This document shows positions 55,845 to 64,000 of a DNA stretch of 64,000 nucleotides, one piece after another. Position 1 is the stretch's first letter. Each line of letters opens with the position of its first letter. Below the pieces are notes generated by a model, which saw nothing but the letters and a program-made list of their open reading frames with translations, searched no databases and was not told the origin of the DNA. Origin of the DNA: Croceicoccus sp. Ery15 (lineage in GTDB: Bacteria; Pseudomonadota; Alphaproteobacteria; Sphingomonadales; Sphingomonadaceae); contig NZ_CP087588.1 of assembly GCF_020985305.1 (NCBI RefSeq), positions 2,789,501 to 2,853,500 on the forward strand. The letters run 5' to 3'. The position numbers and the translations under genes were made by a program.

Positions 55845-56249
55845 CCGGCGTCTACCTGCCTTGGTCGGTCATGAAGAAGGTGTATCCGCACGCCTGCATT
55901 AACCATAGAAATTACCGATAGTTGCGTCGCGATTCTGGGCGCTAAAGCTGGTCTTGTGGACGCTGTTTGGCGAATTTGACCGCAATTGCAGCGAATCGAA
56001 CGCGCCTTTGTGTCGCATACCTGCAACGGACTGTCTCTATTGTCGCGCACGACATTAACCATACTTTGCCGGGGGAATTCACATAACCATCTGATCTTAT
56101 TTAAAATTTTTGAAGTCCAAGGGGATGAAGCGGCTATACCCTTAACGGATAGAGGGTGGTGCAATCGCGTTACAGGCATTGCTGTGTCGTCATAAAAAGC
56201 GCATGTGTGCAGTGCAGCATGAGAAGTGAACAGGTTTGTGCACTGCAGC
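55845..56249 (+). promoter_or_regulatory. Long regulatory region before the glycan locus
   Basis: This stretch of about 405 bp has no supported gene. It holds two TTAACCAT motifs (55899-55906 and 56055-56062), the octamer reported as a CtrA-associated motif in Caulobacter. An AT-rich stretch lies around 56085-56112. Two 16-bp near-identical copies of TGTGCAGTGCAGCATG (56206-56221) and TGTGCACTGCAGCATG (56237-56252) contain complementary 9-mers and the second covers the chosen start codon. Confidence 0.55.
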
Positions 56250-57662
56250 ATGGTGGTAAGCGACATGTACCTCGAAGTAACGAAGAATATTGTTGATCCG
56301 GCAGTCAGCCGGAAAGTACTTCCGCGCGTTAGTGATCGGAGGTTTCAACGCATTCGTTGTTATCTGGCTTTGGCCATGTCCGATCTTTTCGCCCTGACAT
56401 TCGCTTTCATCGCAGCCAATTTGATCTATCTGGGCAGCCCGCTGGACTCGCACGGCATTGCCCTGTTGTCGGTCATGATCCCGAACTTCTTCTGCTTCGC
56501 TGCGATCAATGCAGCCTATGGTGGTGAGCCTTTGCTGTCGCGAGAGTGCAGCGTGACAAGGTCGATGCAAGCGGTCGTCTTCGCCAGCACGGCCGTTGCC
56601 TTGATGATTTTCCTGCTAAAGGCCGGGAATGACATCTCGCGGGCCGTCTTTCTGATCGGCGTGGTTTTGTCGGTACTGACCGTGCCGCTGGCCCGCTTGG
56701 GTCTGTTCGGCCAGTTGCTCAAGCACATGAGCGGCACCCCCTACTCAAAGGTCGTGATCGTCGATGGTCGCCCTTATCAGGGCACGGCCGACGAAATCGT
56801 GCTGTCTGCTCATGATATCGGCTTTAATCCGGTATCAAGTGATCCGCATGGCTTCCATGCGCTTGCATCGGCTGTAACCAACGCCGACCGGATCGTGGTT
56901 GTCACCGAACCCAAGCGTTATGCCAACTGGTCCGCGGCGCTTAAAGGCATCGCCATAAAGGGCGAAATCCTTACAGCAGGTGACGATGAGCTTGGCATCG
57001 TTGGTACGGGGCGGCACCATAATCTGCCTACCCTTGTCATCAGCAACGGTCCGCTCACCCTGCGTGAACGCCTTATGAAGCGCGTTTTCGATCTTGTGGT
57101 CGCCTCGGTAGGTTTGCTGGCTTGCGCGCCCATCCTGATCGTGACTGCGATTGCAATCAAACTTGAAACGCCGGGGCCGGTGCTGTTCCGCCAAAGCCGC
57201 ATTGGACGCGATAACAAGATTTTCGAAATGCGGAAATTCCGCAGCATGTATACCGATCGCTGCGATGCGCATGCAGGTCAGTTGACCACACAGAACGACC
57301 CGCGCGTTACCAAAGTCGGCAATTTCATCCGCAGGACCAGCATCGACGAGCTGCCGCAACTTATCAATGTGCTTCGCGGCGAGATGAGCATTGTGGGCCC
57401 CCGCCCCCATGCCATGAGTGCGAAGGCGGCTAACAAGCTCTATTGGGATGTCGACACCCGATATCGTAACCGGCATTCGATGAAGCCCGGCCTGACCGGA
57501 TTGGCTCAGGTCCGTGGCTTCCGCGGGCCGACGGACCGAACCGACGACCTCAAGAACCGGCTGATGTCGGACCTGGAATATGTTGACCGCTGGTCGATCT
57601 GGCTGGACCTCTATCTGGTTATCCGGACCTTCACGTCCCTGTTCGGTAAGAACGCATTCTAA
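56250..57662 (+). CDS. Polyisoprenyl-phosphate hexose-1-phosphate transferase (exopolysaccharide initiation)
   Basis: The protein of about 470 residues has several N-terminal transmembrane helices (about 35-160), a soluble middle domain, and the C-terminal bacterial sugar transferase domain: [20 protein letters not shown] (re-entrant helix), [26 protein letters not shown], and [20 protein letters not shown]. It should transfer a sugar phosphate to undecaprenyl phosphate to start a repeat unit. The start is uncertain: GTG at 56226, ATG at 56250 or ATG at 56265. It faces the aminotransferase gene. Confidence 0.88.
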   Translation: MVVSDMYLEVTKNIVDPAVSRKVLPRVSDRRFQRIRCYLALAMSDLFALTFAFIAANLIYLGSPLDSHGIALLSVMIPNFFCFAAINAAYGGEPLLSRECSVTRSMQAVVFASTAVALMIFLLKAGNDISRAVFLIGVVLSVLTVPLARLGLFGQLLKHMSGTPYSKVVIVDGRPYQGTADEIVLSAHDIGFNPVSSDPHGFHALASAVTNADRIVVVTEPKRYANWSAALKGIAIKGEILTAGDDELGIVGTGRHHNLPTLVISNGPLTLRERLMKRVFDLVVASVGLLACAPILIVTAIAIKLETPGPVLFRQSRIGRDNKIFEMRKFRSMYTDRCDAHAGQLTTQNDPRVTKVGNFIRRTSIDELPQLINVLRGEMSIVGPRPHAMSAKAANKLYWDVDTRYRNRHSMKPGLTGLAQVRGFRGPTDRTDDLKNRLMSDLEYVDRWSIWLDLYLVIRTFTSLFGKNAF

Positions 57663-57714
57663 CTTTTAGCAGGAACAACGCAATTCGCGTTTATGCGGTA
57701 CAGACATAAGACCT

Positions 57715-58917
57715 TCAAGACGCGATCGCCGCCTCTTCAATAACCGAGGTGACCACTTTGATCATTTGATCAATTTCGTTGTCCGTTAAGTTCGGATGGG
57801 TGAGGAACATCAAACTGTTTTCTCCCAGCTCCTTCGCAACCGGCAATCGAGGCTGAGGCCGCCATCCCGTCCCGCTGAATGCTTTTTCGAGATAGACCTC
57901 GGAACATGTTCCTTGAAATAGTGGACAACCACGGGCAACGACTTCGGCAACAATATGGTCGCGTGTCCAACCGGGCTTCAACCCATCAGGCCGAACATAG
58001 CTGTAAAAGCGATAGACGCCATGCGTGATATCTCGATCCGGCCAAGGTGAGCGCACAGCCATCGAATATTGCTCCAGAGCCTCACGAAACCGGTTTGCGA
58101 TGATCGTGCGCCTGTGTGTCCAGTCAGCAATGCGCCTCATTTGAATCCGCCCAATCACGGCCTGCATTTCCATCATGCGCCAATTGGTGCCAAATCCTTC
58201 ATGAAGCCAGCGAAATCCCGGCGGATGCTCGCGCTCGTACACGGCTGACCAGCTTTTCCCGTGGTCTTTAAATGCCCACATTCGCTCCCATACATCTTTA
58301 TCGCTCGTCGTGACCATACCGCCTTCGCCCCCGGTGGTCATGATCTTATCCTGGCAAAAGGACCAAGCCCCGACGTGACCGATCGAACCGACGCTGCGCC
58401 CGCGATAGCGCGCGCCATGCGCCTGCGCGCAGTCCTCGATCACCTTGATATCATGCGCGCTTGCCATTGCCATGATAGGATCCATGTCAGCAGGCCATCC
58501 GGCCAGATGGACCACGGCGATGCCGCGGGTGCGTGCGCTTAATACCGGTGCGATAGTGGCTGCCGAGATATTGCCGCTCTCCGGCTCTACATCGGCGAAA
58601 ACCGGAACCGCACCTGCATTCACAACGCTGCTGACAGATGCGATGAACGTGCGGGGCGTAACGATGACTTCATCATCGGCAGCACCCCCGTTCGCGCTGC
58701 CGATTTTCAGGCCGTGCAATGCCAGATCTAGTGCAACCGTTCCGTTCGCGACGGCAATGGCATGCTCTGTACCCACCCATGTGGCAAACTCGCTTTCGAA
58801 AGAACGACATTCACTGCCGGTCCAGTAATTGACTCGATTTGATCTCAGGACCGCAGCAACGGCATCGGCCTCTTCATCGGTGAAAGAGGGCCAGGGCGAA
58901 AAACCTGTGTTAAGCAC
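57715..58917 (-). CDS. DegT/DnrJ/EryC1/StrS aminotransferase (PglE-like)
   Basis: The 400-residue PLP enzyme makes amino sugars from nucleotide keto-sugars. Family features are GTVALDLALHGL, VTPRTFIASVSSVVNAGAVPVFADV, VIEDCAQAHGARYRG, the PLP lysine in WSFCQDKIMTTGGEGG, and FGTNWRMMEMQAVIGR. It starts with GTG and overlaps the acetyltransferase gene by 8 nt. With the adjacent PglD- and PglC-like genes it suggests UDP-bacillosamine-type chemistry; the needed 4,6-dehydratase (PglF) is not in this window. Confidence 0.9.
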   Translation of the reverse strand: MLNTGFSPWPSFTDEEADAVAAVLRSNRVNYWTGSECRSFESEFATWVGTEHAIAVANGTVALDLALHGLKIGSANGGAADDEVIVTPRTFIASVSSVVNAGAVPVFADVEPESGNISAATIAPVLSARTRGIAVVHLAGWPADMDPIMAMASAHDIKVIEDCAQAHGARYRGRSVGSIGHVGAWSFCQDKIMTTGGEGGMVTTSDKDVWERMWAFKDHGKSWSAVYEREHPPGFRWLHEGFGTNWRMMEMQAVIGRIQMRRIADWTHRRTIIANRFREALEQYSMAVRSPWPDRDITHGVYRFYSYVRPDGLKPGWTRDHIVAEVVARGCPLFQGTCSEVYLEKAFSGTGWRPQPRLPVAKELGENSLMFLTHPNLTDNEIDQMIKVVTSVIEEAAIAS

Positions 58918-59548
58918 GTGAGCCTTCCGTTATTCGGGCCGGGTTGCCGACGACTGTCGTATTTCCGGGAACATCCTTTGTAACAATCGCGCCCATTCCA
59001 ACCACGGCGTGTTCGCCGATCGAGATTCCTTGGCGGATAACCGCTCCTGATCCAATATAAGCGTGATCCCCGATCGTTACATTGCCATTGCAATGGACGC
59101 CGGGCGCAAACGTCACGTAATCTCCAATGATGCAATCATGCTCGACATAAGAGTAAAGATTGCCATGAAAACAGCGACCAATCTGAATGTTGGACGTTAA
59201 TGTGACGAAGGGCGATAGCAATGCCCCTGGTGCAATCGAAACATTATCCATTACGACGCTGTTTGCAGCCGAAATTCCGACAATTTCGACGCCCGCATCC
59301 TGACAGCGTTGATCGATCCTTCTACGAATTATCGAGTTGGCCACGGCCAATACTGCGGTACGTTCATGCGCAGGCTCATTCAAAAAACGATCGAAGCTCC
59401 ATACGGCATGTCCGTTTACCGAGCTGGCTGACGGGTTATCGTCAATAAAGACAAGTTGAACATCGGTTTCAGCGATGCGGTCACGCATCAACGGCATGAT
59501 CCCACGACCACATCCACCTACACCATAAACTCCTGTCAGCCTTATCAA
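58910..59548 (-). CDS. NeuD/PglD-type sugar O/N-acetyltransferase
   Basis: The 212-residue protein has an N-terminal NAD-like pocket (TGVYGVGGCGRGIMPLM), then a left-handed beta-helix of hexapeptide repeats (VSIAPGALLSPFVTLTSN, IGDYVTFAPGVHCNGNVTIGDHAYIGSGAVIRQG) ending VVGNPARI. This is the PglD/NeuD/WbbJ trimeric acetyltransferase form; the catalytic His is probably in YVEHDCIIGD. It likely N-acetylates the 4-amino sugar. Start is TTG (59546-59548), overlapping the stop of the PglC-like gene by 4 nt. Confidence 0.88.
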   Translation of the reverse strand: MIRLTGVYGVGGCGRGIMPLMRDRIAETDVQLVFIDDNPSASSVNGHAVWSFDRFLNEPAHERTAVLAVANSIIRRRIDQRCQDAGVEIVGISAANSVVMDNVSIAPGALLSPFVTLTSNIQIGRCFHGNLYSYVEHDCIIGDYVTFAPGVHCNGNVTIGDHAYIGSGAVIRQGISIGEHAVVGMGAIVTKDVPGNTTVVGNPARITEGSRA

Positions 59549-60141
59549 GACTTGGATCTGCCTTCGAACTTCGGCATCGTGGCGTCCCCATCGGCAGAAA
59601 TGCCATCGCGTCTAAAGACCTTTATTACAGTCATAGCCAAAATCTTTATGTCCAGAAAAGCACTTCTATTATCGACATACCATACATCCATCTTGAACTT
59701 ATCTTCCCAACTAACTGCGTTTCGGCCATTTATTTGGGCCCATCCGGTTATGCCGGGGCGAACCTCGTGCCGGCGAGCCTGTTCATTGCTATACCGGGGC
59801 AAATACTCCATCAACAACGGCCTTGGCCCGACAAGGCTCATATCCCCTCTCAGCACGTTCCAGAGCTCAGGCAATTCATCAAGGCTGGACGATCGCAGAT
59901 ATTTGCCAAACGGTCGTAATCTATGCGCATCGGGAAGGGGGGTGCCTTTCGGATCTTTGGCGTCGCTCATCGTCCGGAACTTGATCATTGTGAATGGCCG
60001 CCCGTCCAGGCCCGGCCTCAACTGCCGAAAAAATACAGGCGATCCCATGGCGATGCGAACACATAGCATAACAAGAAGGATAACGGGCGAAAACAGCACC
60101 AAAACTGCACCTGCCACGACTATGTCGGTCAATCGCTTCAT
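59545..60141 (-). CDS. PglC-type monotopic phosphoglycosyl transferase
   Basis: The 198-residue protein is a minimal PglC-like transferase: N-terminal re-entrant helix LTDIVVAGAVLVLFSPVIL, the MGSPVFFRQLRPGLDGRPF segment, KFRTMSD, the catalytic Asp-Glu pair in SSSLDELPELWNVLRGDMSLVG, and PGITGWAQINGRN. It moves a phosphosugar, probably a diacetylated bacillosamine-like sugar, onto undecaprenyl phosphate. It overlaps the GT4 gene stop by 4 nt and PglD-like start by 4 nt. Confidence 0.9.
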   Translation of the reverse strand: MKRLTDIVVAGAVLVLFSPVILLVMLCVRIAMGSPVFFRQLRPGLDGRPFTMIKFRTMSDAKDPKGTPLPDAHRLRPFGKYLRSSSLDELPELWNVLRGDMSLVGPRPLLMEYLPRYSNEQARRHEVRPGITGWAQINGRNAVSWEDKFKMDVWYVDNRSAFLDIKILAMTVIKVFRRDGISADGDATMPKFEGRSKS

Positions 60142-61358
60142 CGTCCACCGCCTTGGATAACCCATGCGACCCATTGGTCGGCAAGCTGTGTCCTATCGAA
60201 TTGGTTTGCCGCCAGATTGCCGGCCCTGTCCCCTTTTCTGGAAAGAGCTTCACGATCTGCAGCAGCCTCTTCCAAAGCATCGGCGAATGCCGAAGGTTCG
60301 TCAGGTCGCACAACAAATCCGCATTCGTTATCTGCGATAAGATCGGCAACCCAACCGGGATAATTGTTCAATACGGGAAGGCCGACAGCGATATAATCGA
60401 AGAACTTGTTCGGCGAAGTGCCATAATAAAATGCAGGCAAATTGGTGAGTACTTGCATTCCTAAATCGGCTCCCGCCAACAGTCCTGCCAGTCTGCGTTT
60501 CTCAATAGGCGGGTGGAATATAACATTATCAAGCCCCTCGCGTCGAGAACGTTCGACAAGCCTGGATTTTAGCTTGCCATCACCGACCAACGCGAGCTTA
60601 ATATCGGTTCGACCTCGCTGCTGCAGTAAGCTTGCCGCGTCTAGCACGGCGTCGAGGCCGTTTGCGACCCCATGCGTTCCGGTGAAAATGGCAAGAAGAT
60701 CGTTCTCCTCGACGCCCTCCGGGCGCCAGGCGGGCGCGCCGGATCCCAACAGATCGATATCGCAGCCATTGGGAATGACAGCGATCTTTGATGCAGGGAC
60801 ACCCGATTGCTCGATCCCGCGAGCAATACCTGGGGCAAGTGCAATACACCTGTGAGCACTGCGGTATGCTGTTCGTTCCAGCGCTTTCATTAGCCCCAAA
60901 ACCACTGGATTTGTAATGACTTTCATCGCCTTTGGGAGTTCCGGCCATAGATCCCGGACCTCAAAAACAAAGGGCTTTCTTCGAAGCCAACGGGCGATGA
61001 TACCCGGAATAGCTGCAGTTAATGGAGTGGAGGTTGCAAATACAACGTCGCAAGGTTCGGTAAGGGCAAGGCGCAGACTGCCACAAGCATACTGCAGGAA
61101 GGTGACACTCCGCTTTATAAAGCCGTCATGATTTGAATAAGATAAGTCAAACTCGATAACATCGATTCCATCAACTATGCCCCGCCGTGAACCGCCCTTA
61201 AACGGCCCATCCAGTCCGGTCGCGCCTACGCCATAGCTGCCACAAACCATGGTAACGGAATGACCATGATGGAGCAGCCTCCGCGCCATTTGATAAGACC
61301 GTATTCCGGCCGCGCCTGAAGGTGTCGAGAAATGTTGATGAAAATAAAGGATATGCAT
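60138..61358 (-). CDS. Glycosyltransferase family 4 (WbuB-like)
   Basis: The 406-residue GT-B enzyme begins HILYFHQHFSTPSGAAGIRSY, typical of WbuB-like glycosyltransferases acting on lipid-linked amino sugars. Also seen are VFEVRDLWPELP and the donor-site ALVGDGKLKS and SPNKFFDYIAVGLPVL (E/DxxK-like region). It probably adds the second sugar to the product of the PglC-like enzyme. It lies 3 nt downstream of the heparinase-like gene and overlaps the PglC-like gene. Confidence 0.88.
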   Translation of the reverse strand: MHILYFHQHFSTPSGAAGIRSYQMARRLLHHGHSVTMVCGSYGVGATGLDGPFKGGSRRGIVDGIDVIEFDLSYSNHDGFIKRSVTFLQYACGSLRLALTEPCDVVFATSTPLTAAIPGIIARWLRRKPFVFEVRDLWPELPKAMKVITNPVVLGLMKALERTAYRSAHRCIALAPGIARGIEQSGVPASKIAVIPNGCDIDLLGSGAPAWRPEGVEENDLLAIFTGTHGVANGLDAVLDAASLLQQRGRTDIKLALVGDGKLKSRLVERSRREGLDNVIFHPPIEKRRLAGLLAGADLGMQVLTNLPAFYYGTSPNKFFDYIAVGLPVLNNYPGWVADLIADNECGFVVRPDEPSAFADALEEAAADREALSRKGDRAGNLAANQFDRTQLADQWVAWVIQGGGR

Positions 61359-61361
61359 GGT

Positions 61362-63188
61362 TCAAAATCGAACTATCGTATGTATAGATGCTGGAGTTTT
61401 AACATGTATCTCCACTGAGAATACAATAGATTTGGACATATAATACCTAGATTCCAATCCTCTATTAATATATAATTCAAAAAATTCTGATTCCACTGAG
61501 AACTCTAATCTATATTTTCCATCGGTTAAGGTATTATTTTTCAGTTTCCAATCTCTAGGTGGTAGTCGCCATCGCACAACAGCCTGCTCGGCATTTCCAT
61601 ACAATATGTCGTGGCAATGCAGTATCCCGCTTTGAAGGTCGAGCGATCGGAAGTGTCGACATCCATTATGGTCACGGTATCCGGCTCCGGCTCGCACCTT
61701 CTCCGGCGATATCGCAACCCGATCGACATCAAGAGCTTTCGGCCACCGTCCGAACAAGAAACGACCCAGCCGCGGCATCTGATCGCGACTACCGAACTGG
61801 ACGGTATTATGTGAGGCAACGCCGCTGAAATAGGCTGTTTCCTCGACACTGGCAGCGTAGCTGTACGAACCGCCATCGCGCAGCAGGTTCACTCCTCGGT
61901 GCCAAAGATCGACATGTAGGATATCGCTCTGACTGGGCCGGAAAGAAAAGCGCGGGTATCGCAAATATGCAACCGCACTTGCGTGACGCAGCACATGAAG
62001 GCCGCCATCGTCAAATGTAACACTTTCCGGAGCTGGCAAAGGCGGCCCTTCAACAGGAAGTCCGAACCAGATGAGTTGCTGGTCCCATGAACCGGATTCC
62101 GCAATTGCCCTGCGATTAAGGAATAATTTCGCAGCAAGTTGTAGCGATGGGCGGAAATCGCGATAGTCGGTGGCCGTCAATGCGATAAGTCGAGCGCCGT
62201 CGTTTGCCCCCATATTGGGGCCGTCACCTGTTCCCCGATCTACCAGCTGGTATAACCATCGTGTGGCGGCTATCATCTTCGTATAAAGTTTTGGCGAGAA
62301 TTCGGCTAATGCGAACTGCGATCTCCAGCATTCAGCCAGCGAATAGGTGTCAAGCATTAATCGATGATAGTTTAAAGAGTACTGACTAAAGGTTCCATCG
62401 GTTGCAATCAGGGATCGCGCACGTTCCTCCAGCCATTTGCGACCCAATCGCGCCCAGAGTTCGCCCGCGGCATCGCCGACTGCACTTAGCCAGCTTCCGC
62501 CAATATACATTGCGACGGCTTCGGACGTGCCGTGATTGTTCTGCTGACCAATCGCATAACCGATTGTCGGTGCGATTCGCGCAAGATGTGTTTTGACAAG
62601 GGTCAGTAACCCGATCTGAGCGTCGCAGACTTGATCCAGGATCAAAGCCGCGAGGGCCAAATGCATAACCCGGATCGACGCTTCCTGACCGCATTTCCAA
62701 TTGACGCCTTTATAAGGCGGATTATTGCTTGACCAGTCGGCGAGCCACCGGTTCAGGCGGTCCAGTTCTTCCTGATCCCCTAGAGCAGCACGTTGCGCCA
62801 TCGCAATAAGCCAGTCAAAACGCGACGCTTCCCAAATCGTCTTGATATCGCCAATTTTACTATCGAAGTCACCAAGTTCGAACCAGTTACGACCGCTGTC
62901 TGCACGTGACCCCGAGAATGGATTGACATGCCAATCCGGTGGGCTTTCGGCTGGGAACGAATGCGTTCCGAACCACGGGCCAAAGGCTTTCCAATCGTCC
63001 CGCGCGATCGCATGCATTGGCGCGGCCGAAGGGCGTGGCTTGAAAAAAGGTCCTTGCGCAACAGCCCCCTTCAATCGCTGGACCGGATGAACACCGGCCC
63101 GAACTGCCAGCCGATACGCGCCGACCCGTGCGAGATTTGGGATGCCAAGTGCCCAATAAGTCGACAGCCTAGAAAAGACTGAACTCAC
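61362..63188 (-). CDS. Heparinase II/III family polysaccharide lyase-like protein
   Basis: The 608-residue protein has the N-terminal alpha-toroid (WHVNPFSGSRADSGRNWFELGDFDSKIGDIKTIWEASRFDW in pieces; central NNHGTSEAVAMYIGG, SQYSLNYHRLMLDTYSLAE) and the C-terminal heparinase II/III beta-sandwich (FSFRPSQSDILHVDLWHRG, FSGVASHNTVQFG). Such proteins sit in exopolysaccharide operons, acting as lyases or epimerase-like processors. It starts GTG, overlapping the oxidoreductase gene by 4 nt. Its last 60 codons (61362-61540) are very AT-rich, unlike the rest of the window. Confidence 0.9.
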   Translation of the reverse strand: MSSVFSRLSTYWALGIPNLARVGAYRLAVRAGVHPVQRLKGAVAQGPFFKPRPSAAPMHAIARDDWKAFGPWFGTHSFPAESPPDWHVNPFSGSRADSGRNWFELGDFDSKIGDIKTIWEASRFDWLIAMAQRAALGDQEELDRLNRWLADWSSNNPPYKGVNWKCGQEASIRVMHLALAALILDQVCDAQIGLLTLVKTHLARIAPTIGYAIGQQNNHGTSEAVAMYIGGSWLSAVGDAAGELWARLGRKWLEERARSLIATDGTFSQYSLNYHRLMLDTYSLAECWRSQFALAEFSPKLYTKMIAATRWLYQLVDRGTGDGPNMGANDGARLIALTATDYRDFRPSLQLAAKLFLNRRAIAESGSWDQQLIWFGLPVEGPPLPAPESVTFDDGGLHVLRHASAVAYLRYPRFSFRPSQSDILHVDLWHRGVNLLRDGGSYSYAASVEETAYFSGVASHNTVQFGSRDQMPRLGRFLFGRWPKALDVDRVAISPEKVRAGAGYRDHNGCRHFRSLDLQSGILHCHDILYGNAEQAVVRWRLPPRDWKLKNNTLTDGKYRLEFSVESEFFELYINRGLESRYYMSKSIVFSVEIHVKTPASIHTIVRF

Positions 63189-64000
63189 CGCTGGTGCCGC
63201 AACTGCTCTGTTGCTTCAATGGTCAACCTTGCGACTTCGAATAGTTGTTCTGGTGGGATCGGAGCAGCGCCACCTGTTTCGATTGCGCGCAGGAATGCGG
63301 CTACGCAAGCTGATTGCCCCTTGTCCTGTTGCCAATGCTTTCGGTTTTTGCTGCCTGGCCAGCCATATGTCCTCAGCGCACGGAAATTATCCAATTGCAG
63401 TGTCTTTCCTTCGACAAAGACTTCGATCCTTTCTTTGGGAAAGGAACTTGCACCATTGGCGAGATAGTGGATGGTCCCGAAACTGCCATCAGCAAAACCC
63501 AAGGTGATGCTGGCTTTGTCCTCGGTCAGCCTTACCGCACGGTTTTCGCCCATCCTGCGCGCCGAAACGGACGTAATCGGAGAATCGGCCAGAAAGCGCA
63601 TCAGATCAATCAGGTGGCAGGCTTCGCCAATTATCCTTCCGCCACCCACCATGGGATCTTGCGTCCAATGGTCCGCCGGAATGGCTCCGGCATTCATGAC
63701 CATCACGAAAGCCTTCGGCTCGCGACAACTTCGAAGCAGCGCTTTCATCTGCGTAACCAAAGGGGCGAAACGCCGATTGAAGCCGACCATTAAATATTGG
63801 CCCGAAGCGGAATACGCGTTTTCGACCTCTGCCAACTGCTCCATGGTCAAAGCCAGCGGCTTTTCAACAAATACATTCTTGCCTGCGCGTAAGGCTTTGC
63901 ATGTAAGCTGGGCATGGCTGTCATGGCGCGTCACGATGGCAATCGTGTTGATGTCAGCATTATCGATAATGCTGTCGGTGTCAGACGTGGCGTACCGGAA
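63185..64000 (-). CDS. Gfo/Idh/MocA-family oxidoreductase, 5' part outside window
   Basis: The frame is open to the window edge, so the protein is N-terminally truncated; 271 residues are visible. The dinucleotide domain ends INTIAIVTRHDSHAQLT, followed by the diagnostic GKNVFVEKPLALT and VGFNRRFAPLV, then GEACHLIDLMRFL. Together with an adjacent heparinase gene this resembles the C-terminal part of the bi-domain (Zn-dehydrogenase plus Gfo/Idh) oxidoreductases of exopolysaccharide clusters, but the N-terminal domain cannot be seen. It probably oxidises a nucleotide sugar. Confidence 0.87.
   Translation of the reverse strand, partial: FRYATSDTDSIIDNADINTIAIVTRHDSHAQLTCKALRAGKNVFVEKPLALTMEQLAEVENAYSASGQYLMVGFNRRFAPLVTQMKALLRSCREPKAFVMVMNAGAIPADHWTQDPMVGGGRIIGEACHLIDLMRFLADSPITSVSARRMGENRAVRLTEDKASITLGFADGSFGTIHYLANGASSFPKERIEVFVEGKTLQLDNFRALRTYGWPGSKNRKHWQQDKGQSACVAAFLRAIETGGAAPIPPEQLFEVARLTIEATEQLRHQR

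Overview
The window is a dense, GC-rich (roughly 60-65% by eye) chromosomal segment from an alphaproteobacterium, most likely Sphingomonadales (Sphingomonadaceae/Erythrobacteraceae). Pointers are the hemE/PPSRP/maf/aroE/coaE block, the DUF1491, DUF1192, DUF1013 (TrcR) and DUF6489-like proteins, CarD next to a Suv3-like helicase and FdxA, and a Mg-type HemB. No rRNA, tRNA, CRISPR array, phage or insertion sequence was seen. About 60 protein genes are supported; the first and last are cut by the window edges.

Layout. 0-5.9 kb: small membrane protein, CBS protein, ErpA, exonuclease III, SleB-type hydrolase, and a leftward dnaQ-hpf-ptsN-thioesterase-DUF1491 run. 6-8.6 kb: ligase-associated exonuclease plus ATP-dependent DNA ligase. 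8.6-13.4 kb: wecB, gamma carbonic anhydrase, GNAT, hemB, M23 peptidase. 13.7-17.9 kb: helicase, Hsp15-like S4 protein, fdxA, carD. 18-23 kb: a DUF2807 protein, a lipoprotein, tsaC/sua5, a DUF815 ATPase, a sorbosone-dehydrogenase-like protein, fRMsr. 23.2-34.6 kb: a mostly leftward block parB, parA, rsmG, mnmG, mnmE, DUF6489-like, rho, hemJ, hemE, interrupted by rightward dienelactone hydrolase and glutamate-synthase-like genes. 34.9-37.8 kb: rightward PPSRP, maf, aroE, coaE. 37.9-55.8 kb: clpA, DUF1192, quinone oxidoreductase, GST, trcR, acyl-CoA ligase, a bactofilin/M23 pair, proA, aldo/keto reductase, nadD, rsfS, rlmH, envC, ctpA, dsbB, coq7 and a secreted hypothetical. 56-64 kb: an exopolysaccharide/glycan locus.

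The central feature is a probable chromosome replication-origin region. The 333-bp hemE-PPSRP intergenic gap (34582-34914), the position of the Caulobacter origin, holds several DnaA-box-like 9-mers, three GATTGC repeats at exact 9-bp spacing, an AT-rich segment and eight GANTC (CcrM) sites. Genes on both sides are transcribed away from it. Four parS-like sites lie 7-10 kb to the left within rsmG, mnmG and the mnmG-mnmE gap, beside parAB. Together these form an origin/partition module.

The right end carries a polyisoprenyl-phosphate sugar transferase, then an opposing run of a DegT aminotransferase, a PglD-like acetyltransferase, a PglC-like phosphoglycosyl transferase, a GT4 glycosyltransferase, a heparinase II/III-family protein and a Gfo/Idh oxidoreductase. 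This looks like part of a polysaccharide pathway using a bacillosamine-type amino sugar. The very AT-rich 3' end of the heparinase gene suggests recent acquisition or recombination there.
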